From positions 109,685,549 to 109,749,548 of the forward strand of contig CM030368.1 in assembly GCA_017893485.1 (NCBI GenBank): 64,000 bases of DNA. The letters are read 5' to 3'. The DNA is from Hemerocallis citrina (Eukaryota > Streptophyta > Magnoliopsida > Asparagales > Asphodelaceae). This document shows positions 42,815 to 55,035 of the stretch, in pieces. Below the pieces are notes generated by a model. It did no database searches. It was not told where the DNA came from and saw only the letters and a program-made list of their open reading frames with translations. A program made the translations under genes and the position numbers. Positions within the stretch are counted from its first letter, which is position 1. Every line of letters begins with the position of its first letter.

Positions 42815-43696
42815 AATGTAGTAATGTGCTAAAGTAAAATATATATAAAAAATATACAATGTAGGAGCGGTGAATTATACAAAAAAAATCTAAAAAACAA
42901 GAGGGTTGAGATTGAGAAGTTCAAAAAAACGAACAATAATTTTAACTATAACGCAAAAAAAAAAATTAACGAGAGAGATAGAGATATTTTGATACCGTTC
43001 ACCGTGGAATACGCGTATGTAAAAAAAAAAATTAAAATAAGAATAGAATAGAAAAGATGGAGGAGCGCTTTGCCGATTCCGCAATTGAAGAGTTGAGAAG
43101 AGGTTGAAGTCGATTTGACGAGGGTTGAAGAGAGTTAAAGACGTTGAATTTTGTTTCCGATACGACCGAAATTTGATCGTGTATATGCCTCCTTGTACAC
43201 TTGTTTGATGAATACTACAATTGTTCAAAAATTCTTTACAAATGATGTATAATAGTGGAGAGAGTAAGAGAGTGAGGTGTGATTTTTTATGAGATTTTTG
43301 GGAGATATTTATAGGCTAATAAGTGGGAAAAAAAACCAAATGGCTCTTTGAGCCGTTTACAACGGCTCTGGGACAGAGCGCAGTAGGCCAGCAGCAGCAA
43401 CGGTGTGATTTTCGACCGTTCGACCCGCGGGTCAACGGTCGACCCGTCACGGGTCGAACGTTCGACCCGTACGGGTCGAACGGGTCGAAACCCGCGGGTT
43501 GGCGGGTCAAATTCACGGGTTGGGCCGGGTTCGTGGGCAGGGTTTTCGCGAATTCGATTCACGAAAATTGCGACCCGGGTCGACCCGGTACTGTTCACCG
43601 GGTTCGATCCGAACCCGCGAAGCAATTTAACGGGCCGGGTTGGTGGGCCGGGTCGCGGGTGGGTCGCCGGTTGACCCGGCCCAGTTGCCATCTCTA

Positions 43697-43704
43697 GCTT
43701 TTGA
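43697..43704. repeat. Right 8-bp target-site duplication (GCTTTTGA)
   Basis: An exact match to 40182-40189. Confidence 0.92.
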
Positions 43705-45840
43705 TGTTGATCTAGTGGGTTTTGATCATCGTTGTTGTGAGCCGTCCAATCGTTGATCATCTTGTTCATCATCATGCTTGATTGGATGTGGACCGTCCGA
43801 TCTCCTCTTGATCATCATCAATTTTCTTTGATCGCAGCCGTTCAGTCGATCGATCTTGATCTTCATCATTATCTTTATCATCAGGGAGATCTGGCCGTCC
43901 GATCCGATCCGATCATCTTGATCTTGATCTTCGATCTCAGCCGTCCGATCATGTTCGTGGGGTATTTGTTCTTTGGGTTCATGATCTTGTTCGTGTTCAC
44001 TTGTCCGTGTGTTCGTGTTCGTGCTCGGGAATCCGTTCCCGTTATTCTTGTTCTGGCACCGTTTTCATCGTCGTCTCTCATGCAAGTAACTTGTATTCTT
44101 TTCTTTGTGTAATACAAGTACTAAATATCGCTTGTAGTATAGTTGGGTTCTAGAGACAATTTGTGTGTGAATCCCCTTTTTGATATTGTCGCTATAGTGA
44201 TGATTTGACCATAGTTGCCTCACGACTTACATAACATGATATAACCTAGGATTGACCACTTCTTGTTGTATATGTACGTGTTATTTATGTGATATCTTGT
44301 GCTCGTTCATGTTATTCGTGGTAGACATGTTGTGGACTTTTAAAATACCCTATACCATATTGTTTGGACATCTAGTATACTATATTTCATGTTGGGTTGT
44401 GTTTTGGATGAATTCTATGTGAACTAGTGAATTTTGTGCATATGTGATATTTTCAGTTTTGCCGGTTTTCTCGTTTTGATCAGTATGTTAGACCCTATTA
44501 AGGTTAGTATTTGAAACTATTTTGTGAACATGATTTGTAGAGAATTCTTTCTATTTTCCAAATCTTTTGACGGATCTCAGTTTCCTTTTACGGTTTGTGA
44601 GTTATGTCCATTTTACTGCAGTGGTGTCGAAAGAATTACAGACTTTGTTTTCTATGAATTCTGAAGAGTAATCTATTTTTATTCTGGTGTTAAAATTATT
44701 ATTTTGATCTGAAATTTTGCTCAGTACTTCTAGACTTGATTGGGGTTTATCCAGAATTTTGGTGGATTTATTTGAGGAGTTTTACAAACCTTTTCATGCT
44801 TGCAAATAAAGATTTTACATGCAGAATTTTACCACTGTTCAGTAAAAAACCTGATTTTCGACCTAATTATACTTTCTTTTTGTAAAATATTTCTAAATAT
44901 GAAAGTTAGCTTACTGTATCTATTTTATTACCATTTTGGCGAATTTGGATTTCGATTTATGGTTTGCGAGATATTACATTTTTTGTACTGCAGCGTTTGT
45001 GATTTCAGATTTACAAAACTACTACATCTTGATGTTTTCTAATTTTACTTGACTACTCTATTTTTATTGAAAAATTATAAAAGTTTCTTTTCTGTTATTA
45101 TACATATAGGGGAATACTCCAGATTTTTTGTGGATTTAATTAATGAGTGAGTTCTCATGCTATTTTCCTGTTCTTTAATACAAACTTCTGATTTCTGGCT
45201 GAACGTGTTTTCTGGATTCAAACTTGTTTGGAGACTTTTTTTATGTGAAATACTACATGACTTATATATGTTTGCTGGATTCGGTCAGGAGTCTATTTTT
45301 CAGATTCTTTGACGGATTCAGATTTGCATGTTTGTAGCAACGGGAATTCCAGTTTTAGTGCAATACTGTCTTGCTGTCCTGAATTAGAATTTTCGTTGTT
45401 CAATCTTGTTATGTGTTATCTTTCTCCTGTACATGTTTATCTTGCAACCTGAACCTGTTACATGATCATGCTATGTTATTCTTGACCTGCTTGTGACATA
45501 TACATTCCTGTTGACTAATAATAACAAAATAACCGAGCCGGGATTAAGGGAAAGATCTAGTAGTGGAAAATATAGAAATGTGTACTTAGAAGGTGGCCCA
45601 TGTTTTCCATTTAGATTCATGTTGATACATGAACCTATTGATGCATGGACCTATTGGTCCATATACCTGTTACCTGTTGATGCATGGACCTATTGGTTCA
45701 TGTACCTGTTACCTGTTGATGCATGGACCTGTTGGTTCATGTACCTATTACCTGTTGATGCATGGACCTACTGGTTTGTGTACCTGTTACTTGTTGATTC
45801 ATGAACCTGTTGCAGCATGAATCAGATGATATTTTTCACT
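43705..45840 (-). repeat. Family-1 LTR, minus-strand copy, 5' part (truncated)
   Basis: It continues the LTR after the hAT insertion. It aligns inversely with 3645-5200 and 16080-17600 of the other copies: for example CAAGTAACTTGTATT (44090), CGAGCCGGGATTAAGGGAAAG (45535) and GATCTAGTAGTGGAAAATAT (45555). It stops in the minisatellite at about 45840, about 880 bases short of the LTR start, where different sequence begins. Open frames here have no domains. Confidence 0.72.
45620..45810 (-). repeat. 39-bp tandem array in the family-1 LTR
   Basis: GATGCATGGACC occurs at 45640, 45679, 45718 and 45757, exactly 39 bases apart. Being a multiple of three, it keeps frames open (repetitive GPIGSCTCYLLMH-type peptide), but it is not a gene. 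Confidence 0.9.
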
Positions 45841-46143
45841 CCACCCCAGGCCAAATCATTCAACATCACACATGCAATAATATACACGGCTCTTGGGGTA
45901 TAATTTCTCATAATAAGCAAGATACAGATTAAAAATCAGAAATTCTTTTGAAAACATATATGATTTTTAGGAAAACTTTAGAAAAACCTTTTCAAAAATC
46001 AATCAAAGAACCCAATACTCCACAACGGGGTGGGTACGGGCTTTATAATTCAGCACAACAATATATATATCTTTACACCTTACAGTTATACACATAATCT
46101 CCCATAATATCAAATAATACATCATTTACCCCCATTACTACAT

Positions 46144-46147
<4 letters not shown>

Positions 46148-46203
<56 letters not shown>
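46148..46203. repeat. (AT)n microsatellite
   Basis: An uninterrupted AT dinucleotide run of about 56 bases. Confidence 0.97.
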
Positions 46204-46207
<4 letters not shown>

Positions 46208-46519
46208 CCATCAACTACAAATAAAAGTATAACGACCAAACCATATCATTACCTCACCTCGATACTATCAAACCTGCAGGAGAGTTAGGGTCATCCACCC
46301 TCAGGGTGGGACTCCCCTAACCCCCAGAAAACAACAGGGATTAGCCATGTCCGGTGTGAGTATAATTTACTAGTTTAGCAAATAAATTCAACTGTATAAA
46401 TAAAAAAGAATGAACTTACGAATACCCAAATAATAAAATTCCACCTGAACTCTGAACATAAAAACATCATAAATACAACTTTATATCAAAGTACTTTTCT
46501 AAATCTGCACACATCTACA

Positions 46520-48760
46520 TATCCATCACCACTCACCCTACCTTGAAGTTGTGCCTCGGCCGGTAGTTCCAACCATTTCCATGGAAATAGCGGGTGAGTA
46601 GTTCCTCAGCACAATTACAAGGCATAACAACTTATATTAACTCAAATCACAACTTATTCTTGGATTAGAAATCATTCTCATATCCCTCAATTAACACACA
46701 TTACTATATGCGTCACACTAATATCACGTATCACAATTTGTTTACTTTTCATTTATATAATATTATATCATACAGACACACTTTCTTTACTTCTCATACT
46801 CTTTTTCATACCACAATTTGTTTGAGTTATTCACATTAATTTTTACATACATAATCCTTAATGATTAATCTCATATACACCACATCATATTAATTTGTAT
46901 AGGTAACTCCTTTACTTTACACTCAAATACAAAACACTATATTAATTTACAAATAACTCCATTACTTTTCATTCTTAATCCCATAACACAAATATTCCTC
47001 TTTTCATAGTTATCTTCACATCACCATTTCTTTATTTTCATATATAATCACATAATGCCATTACCTCATTTTCTTCATACTTATTTAATCACGTACTTCA
47101 TTTACCATTCATTTTCGTTTACAAACTCACTACTCATATTCTTTCATACTCATCTTCATTCGAACACATTTTCTTTCTCATTCTCATATTACCTAACATC
47201 ACACTCATCAATCTTACAACATATTGATATTTATTCTTATCACATTACTTCACATTCATACAATCAATGATATCACATACATTTTCATAGCATCTCATTA
47301 CATGAATTTATTTTATTGCATATCATCACATTCATCCGTTTTCATCGCATCTTATTTATATGCTTTCAATCCCATAATATCACATTCATTCGTTTCTTAT
47401 AACACATATCATAACATCTCGTAATACATTAACTTTCACTCTCATTATAAATTACAATTTATCTTCTTTTCATTCTGACTTCATCATACAGATTATTTTA
47501 ATACTCACTCTCCTTTTATCATGTATTTTACTTTATAATTTATTTTCATCCCATCATACAACTTATGTTACTTCTCATTCTTATCGATAATATATCTTAC
47601 TTTCACTTTCATTTACATCTCAGATTTCTATTTACTTAACTTGCATTCTTATCAGACAATACTTCGCACCCCAAACATAGTTTGGGTAATATTACACCGC
47701 AGCCCAAAGCCGATAGCTTGGGTAATAATCACCGCACCCTAAGTAGAACTTGGGTAATATCACATCACATCCCAAACCGATAGATCGGTTATTACATTAC
47801 TTTATTTTCATTTTCATCTTATAATTTACTTTACTTTTCAATACATCCATCATATCAACAACCCACCAATTCACCCTGAGAGTTGTGCTAAGGCAGCTAG
47901 TTCCCACCATTTCCATGGAAATAGCAGGTGAGTAGTTCCTCGACACACTTTCAAGATACAACAAACTCATATCACATCATATTTTTCTTTAATAACCATT
48001 CTCATATTACATCTTCTTCACTATCATTTATATAATGCAGAATACATTTTCTTTACTTCTCGTATTCATTCCCATAACACAATTTCTTCATTTTATTCAT
48101 ATTAATTCACTTTATTTACTTTCTCAATCTCATCTTATAATTTAACTTATTTTACTCTTTATTCTCAACTCATAATACACTTGTTTTAATTTCCCATTCT
48201 CATTTCACATCATATGCTTTCTCTACTTTCTCATATTTATTTCATATCATTCACCTTCTTTACTTTTTTTATTTTCATTTCATAATATAATGTATTCTAC
48301 TTTTCATTTTTCATCTCATAATACAACTCACTTTAACTCTCATTCTCTTCAGATAATACACCGCACCCCAAACATAATTTGGGTATTATACACCGCACCC
48401 AAAGCCGATAGCTTGGGTAATAATTTGCTTTTCATTCTCTTTATACTCTTTCTTTACTTTCTTATCTTTCCTTTCATTTCACATTTATTCATTTTATTAA
48501 TTTGTCGACCAGTGAGCCACAGTATCCTAATATACTGAAAGTCGACGGCCCAATAAACACGCGGACCTCTGCCCACCAAGGTCTTACGCGTCCGAGGCTA
48601 CGTCTTCCTCCCAGCCTATGCCAGCGAGGAAAATACCGCTGCCCACCAAGGGTCTTACGCATCCAACCGGGCCTCAAGCCTTTAGCTTGGGCGATAAAAC
48701 ACGCACCCCAAACATAGTTTGGGTAATAACCACGCACCCCAAGCTGATCCTTGGGTATTA
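46520..48760. repeat. Internal duplications in family 3
   Basis: A block with CCATTTCCATGGAAATAGC plus GGTGAGTAGTTCCTC occurs at about 46575 and 47910, 1.34 kb apart. CACCCCAAACATA(G/A)TTTGGGTA-type units recur at 47665, 48360 and 48705, with related AGCCGATAGCTTGGGTAATA units at 47707 and 48401. Confidence 0.7.
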
Positions 48761-50563
48761 GAAGGTCTAGCCCAAACCCCCAGAATTTCTGTAGGTACTG
48801 GTCAGCAAAATTTAACAGTTATTATCATATTCATCTCATCTCTTTACCTCATTTAATCATCACATATCATTTCATCTTTTCTTTCAACATATTATCACAT
48901 CTTTCGCCTTTACCAAGCTATTTATCTTCTCATTACGCCACACATTTGCATACACCAGATTATATAATTTATAAGACTTACTACATCATATTATCACATA
49001 CCGCGAATGCACAATATTATTTATTTGGTCACATCATCATATATTATGAGTATACCGTATTATTTGGTTTATGACATCATGTTATCACACATTAATTTTA
49101 CCTCAAACACCTTTATATCATACATGTACCAAAGTATTTATTATCACATTATAACACTCGTTCACATACCCTCGGTTATTTAATCTATAAGATTATTACT
49201 TCATGTTGCTCCATATCATAAATGCACCACAATATTTATTTAATCCCATTATAATATCTTAGGAATATGCCAAATTAAGTAAAATGATTAAATATATTAC
49301 CGCCTATCAGTTTCACTTTATACATCACTATATCATGCCCATACTCACTCACTAATTCCATCTATTATGATATCACAACTCATAATCACCCATATATATT
49401 TCACAGACATTCTGACTCACTCAAATTCACCATATACCACCATTCAGCAAATAAAAGTTTCGTATTTTCGAGTAAACCTTTATTAGGCTATAACTCACAC
49501 AATTCACCTCAAACTCGCACAAAACTTTGTCACAACATAGTATATACCTAATATAATCATACTCACCTGACGAACCAGCAAGAAAATACTCCTCGCTCGC
49601 CCGGTTGTCAAACAAACTTCACTTTATAATGCATATTAAGAAATTTATAGAGCCCGTGAGTTATAAATTCAAAATACACATTATCAATCCACCGAATTCA
49701 CACTAAACATACTTACACATCGCATATAACATACCTAAGCATTTCAAATCAACTATTTTCTATTCTTATTGCTAAATTCCATTTTTTAAACCAATAAACT
49801 TTATTTTCACAATTTTCCGATATTGGAAAAATTTCTAATAATTATCAAACAATTGCTAAAATTAATCGTAGATGCCTCTAAATTATCCCATATTATTACA
49901 CATCATCTTAATATTTCTTATTATATAATAACGATGATTTTACTAAACTCAAACTCTATGTTAGGAAAATTTCCAAATTATGATCATTAAAATCAAAATC
50001 TTTCACCTTAAGCATGTTCTACAAACTCTAAGCATCTTACTATTGTGATTTTTATTCAAGACATTGTAAAGCACACAACCCAATAACTAAATGTAAAAAT
50101 TAATATATCTTCACGAATTCCTCTCGAAAAAACCGACACCGCCATGTTGAAGAGCACCTTCCGATCAGTAAAAACCCCTAAAAATTATTTGGAAATCGGT
50201 GGAAAATTAATGGGAATTAAAAAACCTTAGTTGGTCGTGAATGGGTTGGTTTCGAACGAAAGTAAAAAGGGAAAAAAAAGAAATTCATCTGACGAAGTGA
50301 AGGAGAAGGGGAAGAAAAGAAAAAAAAAACTGGAAAATTAATTCTAAGCCCCTTCTTGTCAAAACATATATTATAAGGTCCTTCTAGTTCTCTTTTTATA
50401 ATAAATTTCAATAAAACCCGCTCCACCTATTAAATAAATTAATTAAAGAATATAAACCAAACATATTTATGCATAATAATAACAATAATAATAATATCTA
50501 CTCACAATAAAAGAAAGAAAAACGATTATTTTGAAATTATAAAATAGAGGAGTGTTACACGTG

Positions 50564-51732
50564 ATGTCCAGATTTTACCATCACTTATAAGCCTTTGTGC
50601 TCCTTGACGATGTTCGGTAAAGTAGCTATTAATACGGTAGGAGATCATCTCCACAATAGCGGTAACGAGTAAGCTACGAACTCCCTTCAACACAGAATTA
50701 AAAACCTCACTAATATTTGTAGTTATCATCCCATATCGACATTCGCCATCTGCCACAAGGGCCCACTTCTCAATAGGTTTCTCCTTGAGCCAATTTGTTG
50801 CCTTTAGTTTTACTGACTCAATATCTGTCATTCCTTTGGCTAGCTTTTGAGTTGATTTTGACATGCTACCACCTTCAACTTGTTCCTTAACTTCTTATTA
50901 CCAAATTTGGTAAAAAAAATTGTAGCAAAATATCGCATGCAATAATGGTGATAAGCATGTGGCTCATTCCATGATCCGTTCTCGAGCTCCGTGCAAGACA
51001 AAATCCCAGCGTGACGATCATATATAACGCATAACCCTTGGCGGTCGGTGACATAGTATCAAATGCAACTCATGAACCAAGTTTAACTTTCTACACTCTC
51101 ACCATCTACTATTGCAAACACAAACGGAAATAGACGATCACTAGCATTGGGTGCAACTGCTATCAATAAACAACCCTTAAATTTTTCATACAAATGGGTT
51201 CCATCAATACTTATAACAAATCTGCAGGACTTCAATCCTTCGATAGATGCCACAAATACCCAAAAAACTCTTTTAAATGTCTCTTCACCAGGACCGGATG
51301 TAACCTTATCCCATTTGACATAAGTGCTAGGATTTGATTCTTGTATTGCCGGTAAAGTGAAGGCAGCTTCATATACGCTTCCTCAAACCCACCGAACAAT
51401 CGCTCAATAGCTCTTTATTTTGCTCGCCAAGCCCTGTTGTAAGATATCTTGTAATTGCATTCAAGTAAGACTATTTCAATAATTGCCTTTGGAGTTAATC
51501 CTATCTGTTCCTTCACAACATTCAAAATCAAGTTTAAAACTAGTAAAGAATATACTCTCTTGTGGTCTTGAGTCAATGTGGGATTGATACATGTATGATG
51601 TCCTTCCAGTTTCTTCACAATAAAATTTGTCAGCCCTGTTGGAATGATTGCACAAAATCTCCCCATACAACCCGGCTCTGCAATGTCGGGAATTGCTGCT
51701 TGCTCCTCAAGTGTACGTACCTTTGGTGCCAT
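50564..51732 (-). pseudogene. MULE (MuDR-type) transposase, catalytic part
   Basis: Two open blocks are separated by a decayed stretch. At 51415-51732 is the N-terminal DNA-binding/zinc part (GRFCAIIPTG, KKLEGHHTCINP, YNRAWRAK). Between 51420 and 50870 the MULE catalytic domain is readable with stops (RFVISIDGTHLYEKFKGCLL, FPFVFAIVDGES), and 50526-50864 gives the end of the domain (EKWALVADGECRYGMITTNI, SEVFNSVLKGVRSLLVTAIV). Stops near 51060-51075 and 50830-50900 disable it. The enzyme would cut transposon ends for transposition. The sequence breaks off at 50564 against family 3. Confidence 0.82.
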
Positions 51733-52650
51733 TTTACAGAATATATGGTTTTGTTTGACCTAAGTATGATGAACTCTCGATGTTCCTTGATGGAAAACAT
51801 CTTCACGGCATGTACCACTTTATCTTTGGTTGAATATTTCTGTCCAATGTACAATTGGTGTGAGGTAGAGGATCCACAAGGATCTTCGCCGATGTGATAT
51901 ACTCTAGCATTGTTAACCCAATCTACTGATTCAAATTTAGGAAAAGTGTTAGGTCGCCTTTTAGTCAATGGGACCGCCGATTTGACATTTCGTTCCAACT
52001 CGTGAACATTATTAATGCCGTTAGGGTTATCATTTACATCATGTACATGCAAATATTCTTCATCTTCACCATCTTCTACATCTTCCACCTCTTCTTCAAC
52101 TTTTTCATCTTCAAACAATTCATTATTAACAACAGCATTTTCGAATGATTGAATTAGGTTTTCATTATCAACAAGATGACGTATCAAATTGAAAGGAGGT
52201 GACATGCCATGTTGTGGAGAGATTTGTTGGTGTTGGAATTGTGAATATGTTACCATCTGCCGGAGACAATTCCACATGCGACTGAATAGGATGATTGCGA
52301 CTTAGCTCAAGGGCCAGTACTTCGGGTACGGGAGATGATACATGACTAACATGTGGATGACCTACAACAATCTTGATTTGTTGTATATATAACTCCAATG
52401 CAGGCCAACTAGAGTTCGGATCAAGTGATCTTACAATCATAGCAATAAGAGAATCATCATCAACTATAAGTACCACCATGAAATATTGTCCTTCACCTTT
52501 TCCAGCTGCATACCTAGCTAGGATTTTCACACTCCATTCACCTCTATCCCATTTAGTTAATTCATAGACCTTCTCTATTAGTTCTTGCTTTTTGATATTA
52601 CGATATACCCAAAGTATTTTCGGTTCAACACCTATATAACAAGCTCCCAC
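51733..52650 (-). pseudogene. MULE transposase, N-terminal region
   Basis: At 52168-52650: GACYIGVEPKILWVYRNIKK, KWDRGEWSVKILARYAAG and VDDDSLIAMI, the plant MULE N-terminal domain. At about 51740-52277: an acidic linker (EEEVEDVEDGEDEEYLHVHD), then LYIGQKYSTKDKVVHAVKMF and SIKEHREFIILRSNK, the MuDR N-terminal domain. The two frames overlap out of register near 52170-52277, so at least one frameshift is present. This is the 5' part of the same gene as 50564-51732. Confidence 0.78.
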
Positions 52651-53330
52651 CTTTGGGTCTCAAACTATTTCTCCCCCGTATTACTACCAAATAGGAATTT
52701 TAAAGTCTATACCTATACATTAATAGACGAATTTGTGGTTCAATATACAATCATGACCATAACATAGTTACAATAATATTAAGCAATGATCTATTCGCAA
52801 TTAAGAAAACCTGTGTTATTTTCTTAAGAATCAAACATTCACAACACCTTACTTATTTTGGTTTACACATTCTAACCAGAAAAAAGGCAAATCCAATATA
52901 ACCATCTATCTCTCTCTATCCACATAAAATTTATACACCAAAATACACAAATATAAGCCCCAATAAACTGATATTCTCGCCATGAAACAAACTAAATTGT
53001 TTTGACATATCAAAAAGGTGGAGTAGATGATACCTGAGATGATGACCAATTGTAATGGAGGGGATCTTTGGGAGCAACGAGAGAGAATATATGGTTCAAA
53101 TGTGGAGGGGCAAAGATTATGCAATTTAAGCTAGGATTTCAGAAACAATTTATTTTGGAGGAGGGTGAGGATGAGTCATAGTGTTAAAGATTTCTTGGAA
53201 TTTTTGAGGTTTTTGAAAATGTTTGATGATTTGGGGGAGGTATTTGGGTTTAGGATTTTGGGGAGATCGAAGAAATCGAAGTAAGGTGTAGAGAGATAGA
53301 GAGAGACTGTGGGAGCCCGATCTTATTAGC
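52651..53330. other. Upstream region of the MULE transposase, no gene seen
   Basis: AT-rich; it would hold the transposase promoter and leader. Open frames at 52906-53124 and 53150-53353 (minus) show no domain. Confidence 0.4.
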
Positions 53331-53334
53331 GGTC

Positions 53335-53780
53335 GGGTCCCACTAGTGGTCACTATTGGGAATAGCGACCACGGTTATACTAGGTCGTTATTCTCAATAG
53401 CGACCTCAGTTTAGTTGTTATTTTAAGAAATTCCATAGAAGAGAAGGTCTATAAATTTCGCTAAGTGTGGAGAATACAATACATTAGTGGTCGTTATTGG
53501 GAATAGCGACCACAGTTATACTAGGTCGTTATTCCCAATAGCGACCTCAGTTAACTTGTTATTTTTAGAAATTCCAGAGAAGAGAAGTTCTCTAAAATTC
53601 TCCAAGTGTGCAGAATAGACTGCATTAGTGGTTGCTATTCTCATTAACGACTGAATTTGAACTAAGGTCGCCCATAGCAATAGCGACAGATAAAAAAAAT
53701 TCCAAAAATTTTACAACATAGACCGTTATTCCCATTAGCGGCTTTGAAAATGAAGATGCCACTATTGGGAATAGCGGCAA
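53335..53780. repeat. About 142-bp tandem units with AATAGCGACC hairpins
   Basis: GTGGTC(A/G)(C/T)TATTGGGAATAGCGACC occurs near 53345 and 53487, with a decayed unit near 53628. Each is followed by GGTCGTTATT(C)TCAATAGCGACC. The core is shared with the 38.3-38.8 kb array, so the two arrays probably belong to one transposon. Confidence 0.8.
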
Positions 53781-54282
53781 CTGCTGACGTGGCATCGAGT
53801 ATCCATGAGCGCTAATATTTTGGAAACTGGCCATTAAACGCAAATATTTTCAAAAAGTGGCCTAGTATGGCAAAAAATTCATGTATTTATTTGTTGACTC
53901 TTCCAGAGGGCTCACGTGTGACTGGCATTGCTATAAAAAGGGAAAAAACAAGTCATGTGGTCTAGAACCACCGAGCAATATCTTGTATAGTACAAGAGTG
54001 TAGTAAAAATTTATGGCTAGGTTGAGGACTCATGATTGACGCTAGATGTCTGAAAAACTAAAAAAAAGCATGTCGTCTCGAAAGTGGAAATTATACATTC
54101 ATTCGTTCATTCATTCACTAATCTTATTCTTTAGTAGCTGTCCAGTTCAAATAAGAAAGAAATACAAGTGTGAAATATATGAAAGAAAGCTTTTGAATAG
54201 CCTATAAGCTCTTTCGAATGTCAAAAGTTGTTTTTGTTTAAAATTGTGGCTAATATTTTCTAACATCTTGCTTGGTTTTCAA
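53781..54282. other. Possible MULE end and flank, no gene seen
   Basis: Sequence up to about 53875 (AACTGGCCATTAAACGC, AAAGTGGCCTAGTATGGC) has the style of MULE terminal repeats, but no inverted copy is found at the other side. Nothing is recognised beyond it. Confidence 0.3.
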
Positions 54283-54375
54283 TCTCTATCTATCTATCTA
54301 TCTATCTATCTCTCTCTCTCTCTCTCTAATATTTTCTAACATCTTGCTTGGTTCTCTCTCTCTCTCTCTCTCGTG
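54250..54375 (+). repeat. (TCTA)n(TC)n microsatellite with duplicated flank
   Basis: TAATATTTTCTAACATCTTG occurs twice (54251 and 54328), each followed by a pyrimidine run: (TCTA)6-7(TC)8-9 first, then (CT)10-11. Confidence 0.92.
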
Positions 54376-54783
54376 GAGATGGAAGCTGCCCTTGCTCTTA
54401 AACTCTTGTCCTTTCTGACTCAACTTCATATAATTTTATAATTTGGTGGTACAATGTTTACTTTCCTTAAGAGTATAAAGAGAACCTGCATTGACAAGGA
54501 AAATTCTCATCAACAAAAAGACAAAGATTGATGGATGGTGCTGAGATTATGTTCTTTGTATTCTATAAATTGCACACCACATCTTTTGTGGCTTGACTTT
54601 GCACTTTTGTAACATAGAAGGATATTCTTGCTCCTTTGGGCTCAACTGTTACATCCTAAGCTAGTGGAGAAAAAAAAGGGGATTAGGGCATCTTGGTTTT
54701 GTTTAAATAATGATAACCATATTAGTCTATGATGCGCAAAATAATTTTTTACTTGCTGAGTCACGAGGTAGGTAATGATCTCA
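54376..54783. other. Intergenic sequence, no gene seen
   Basis: No convincing coding frame, element end or RNA gene is visible. Confidence 0.5.
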
Positions 54784-55035
54784 TAGGGATGGCAACCGGG
54801 TCGGGTCAACTCGCGACCCGCCCGCTTCGACCTGAATTGCTATCACTAGGTCCGGGTTCGGGTCAAACTCGTTAAGTTAGGCCAGTCGAATGAGGTCGTT
54901 AAATGAGCAGAGAAACCCCGTTCGACCTAGCCCAACTAACTAGAAACTCAATTCAAACCGACCCGAACCCAATCCACAACTCGGCGGTTGCCAATGTTCG
55001 ACCGTTGGCAAGCAGTCGTTGCTGTTTTTTTTTTA
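54784..55035 (+). mobile_element. hAT-like left-end fragment
   Basis: It begins TAGGGATGGCAACCGGGTCGG, the same kind of terminus as the hAT transposon at 40190, followed by degenerate CGGGTC/GACCCG sequence and a GTTCGACCGTTGGCA segment like that at 43410-43440. There is no right end and no transposase, so it is an old truncated copy. Confidence 0.6.

Larger units (their letters stand above)
40190..43696 (-). mobile_element. hAT transposon, near-intact (3507 bp)
   Basis: Short terminal inverted repeats (left TAGGGGTGGCGAACGGG, right inverse TAGAGATGGCAACTGGG) and an exact 8-bp duplication. The subterminal regions are dense in CGGGTC/GACCCG (40200-40380 and 43400-43690). The transposase occupies the middle on the minus strand. 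Perfect duplications and only one obvious frameshift suggest a recent insertion. Confidence 0.93.
45841..50559 (-). repeat. 4.7-kb AT-rich LTR-like repeat (family 3)
   Basis: The left edge reads TGATATTTTTCACTCCACCCC and the right edge AGGAGTGTTACA, so on the minus strand it begins TGTAACACTCC and ends in CA, like the other large LTRs. It is very AT-rich and free of coding domains. MULE transposase sequence starts right after it. No matching duplication was found, so boundaries and orientation are provisional. It may hold more than one insertion. Confidence 0.5.

Noticed and set aside
43287..43775. Overlapping frames of 66-162 residues rich in Arg, Pro and Thr
   Set aside because: They are produced by the GGGTCGACCC-rich subterminal region of the hAT transposon.
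45493..45820. 103-residue frame with repeated MHGP motifs
   Set aside because: It is a by-product of the 39-bp minisatellite in the LTR.
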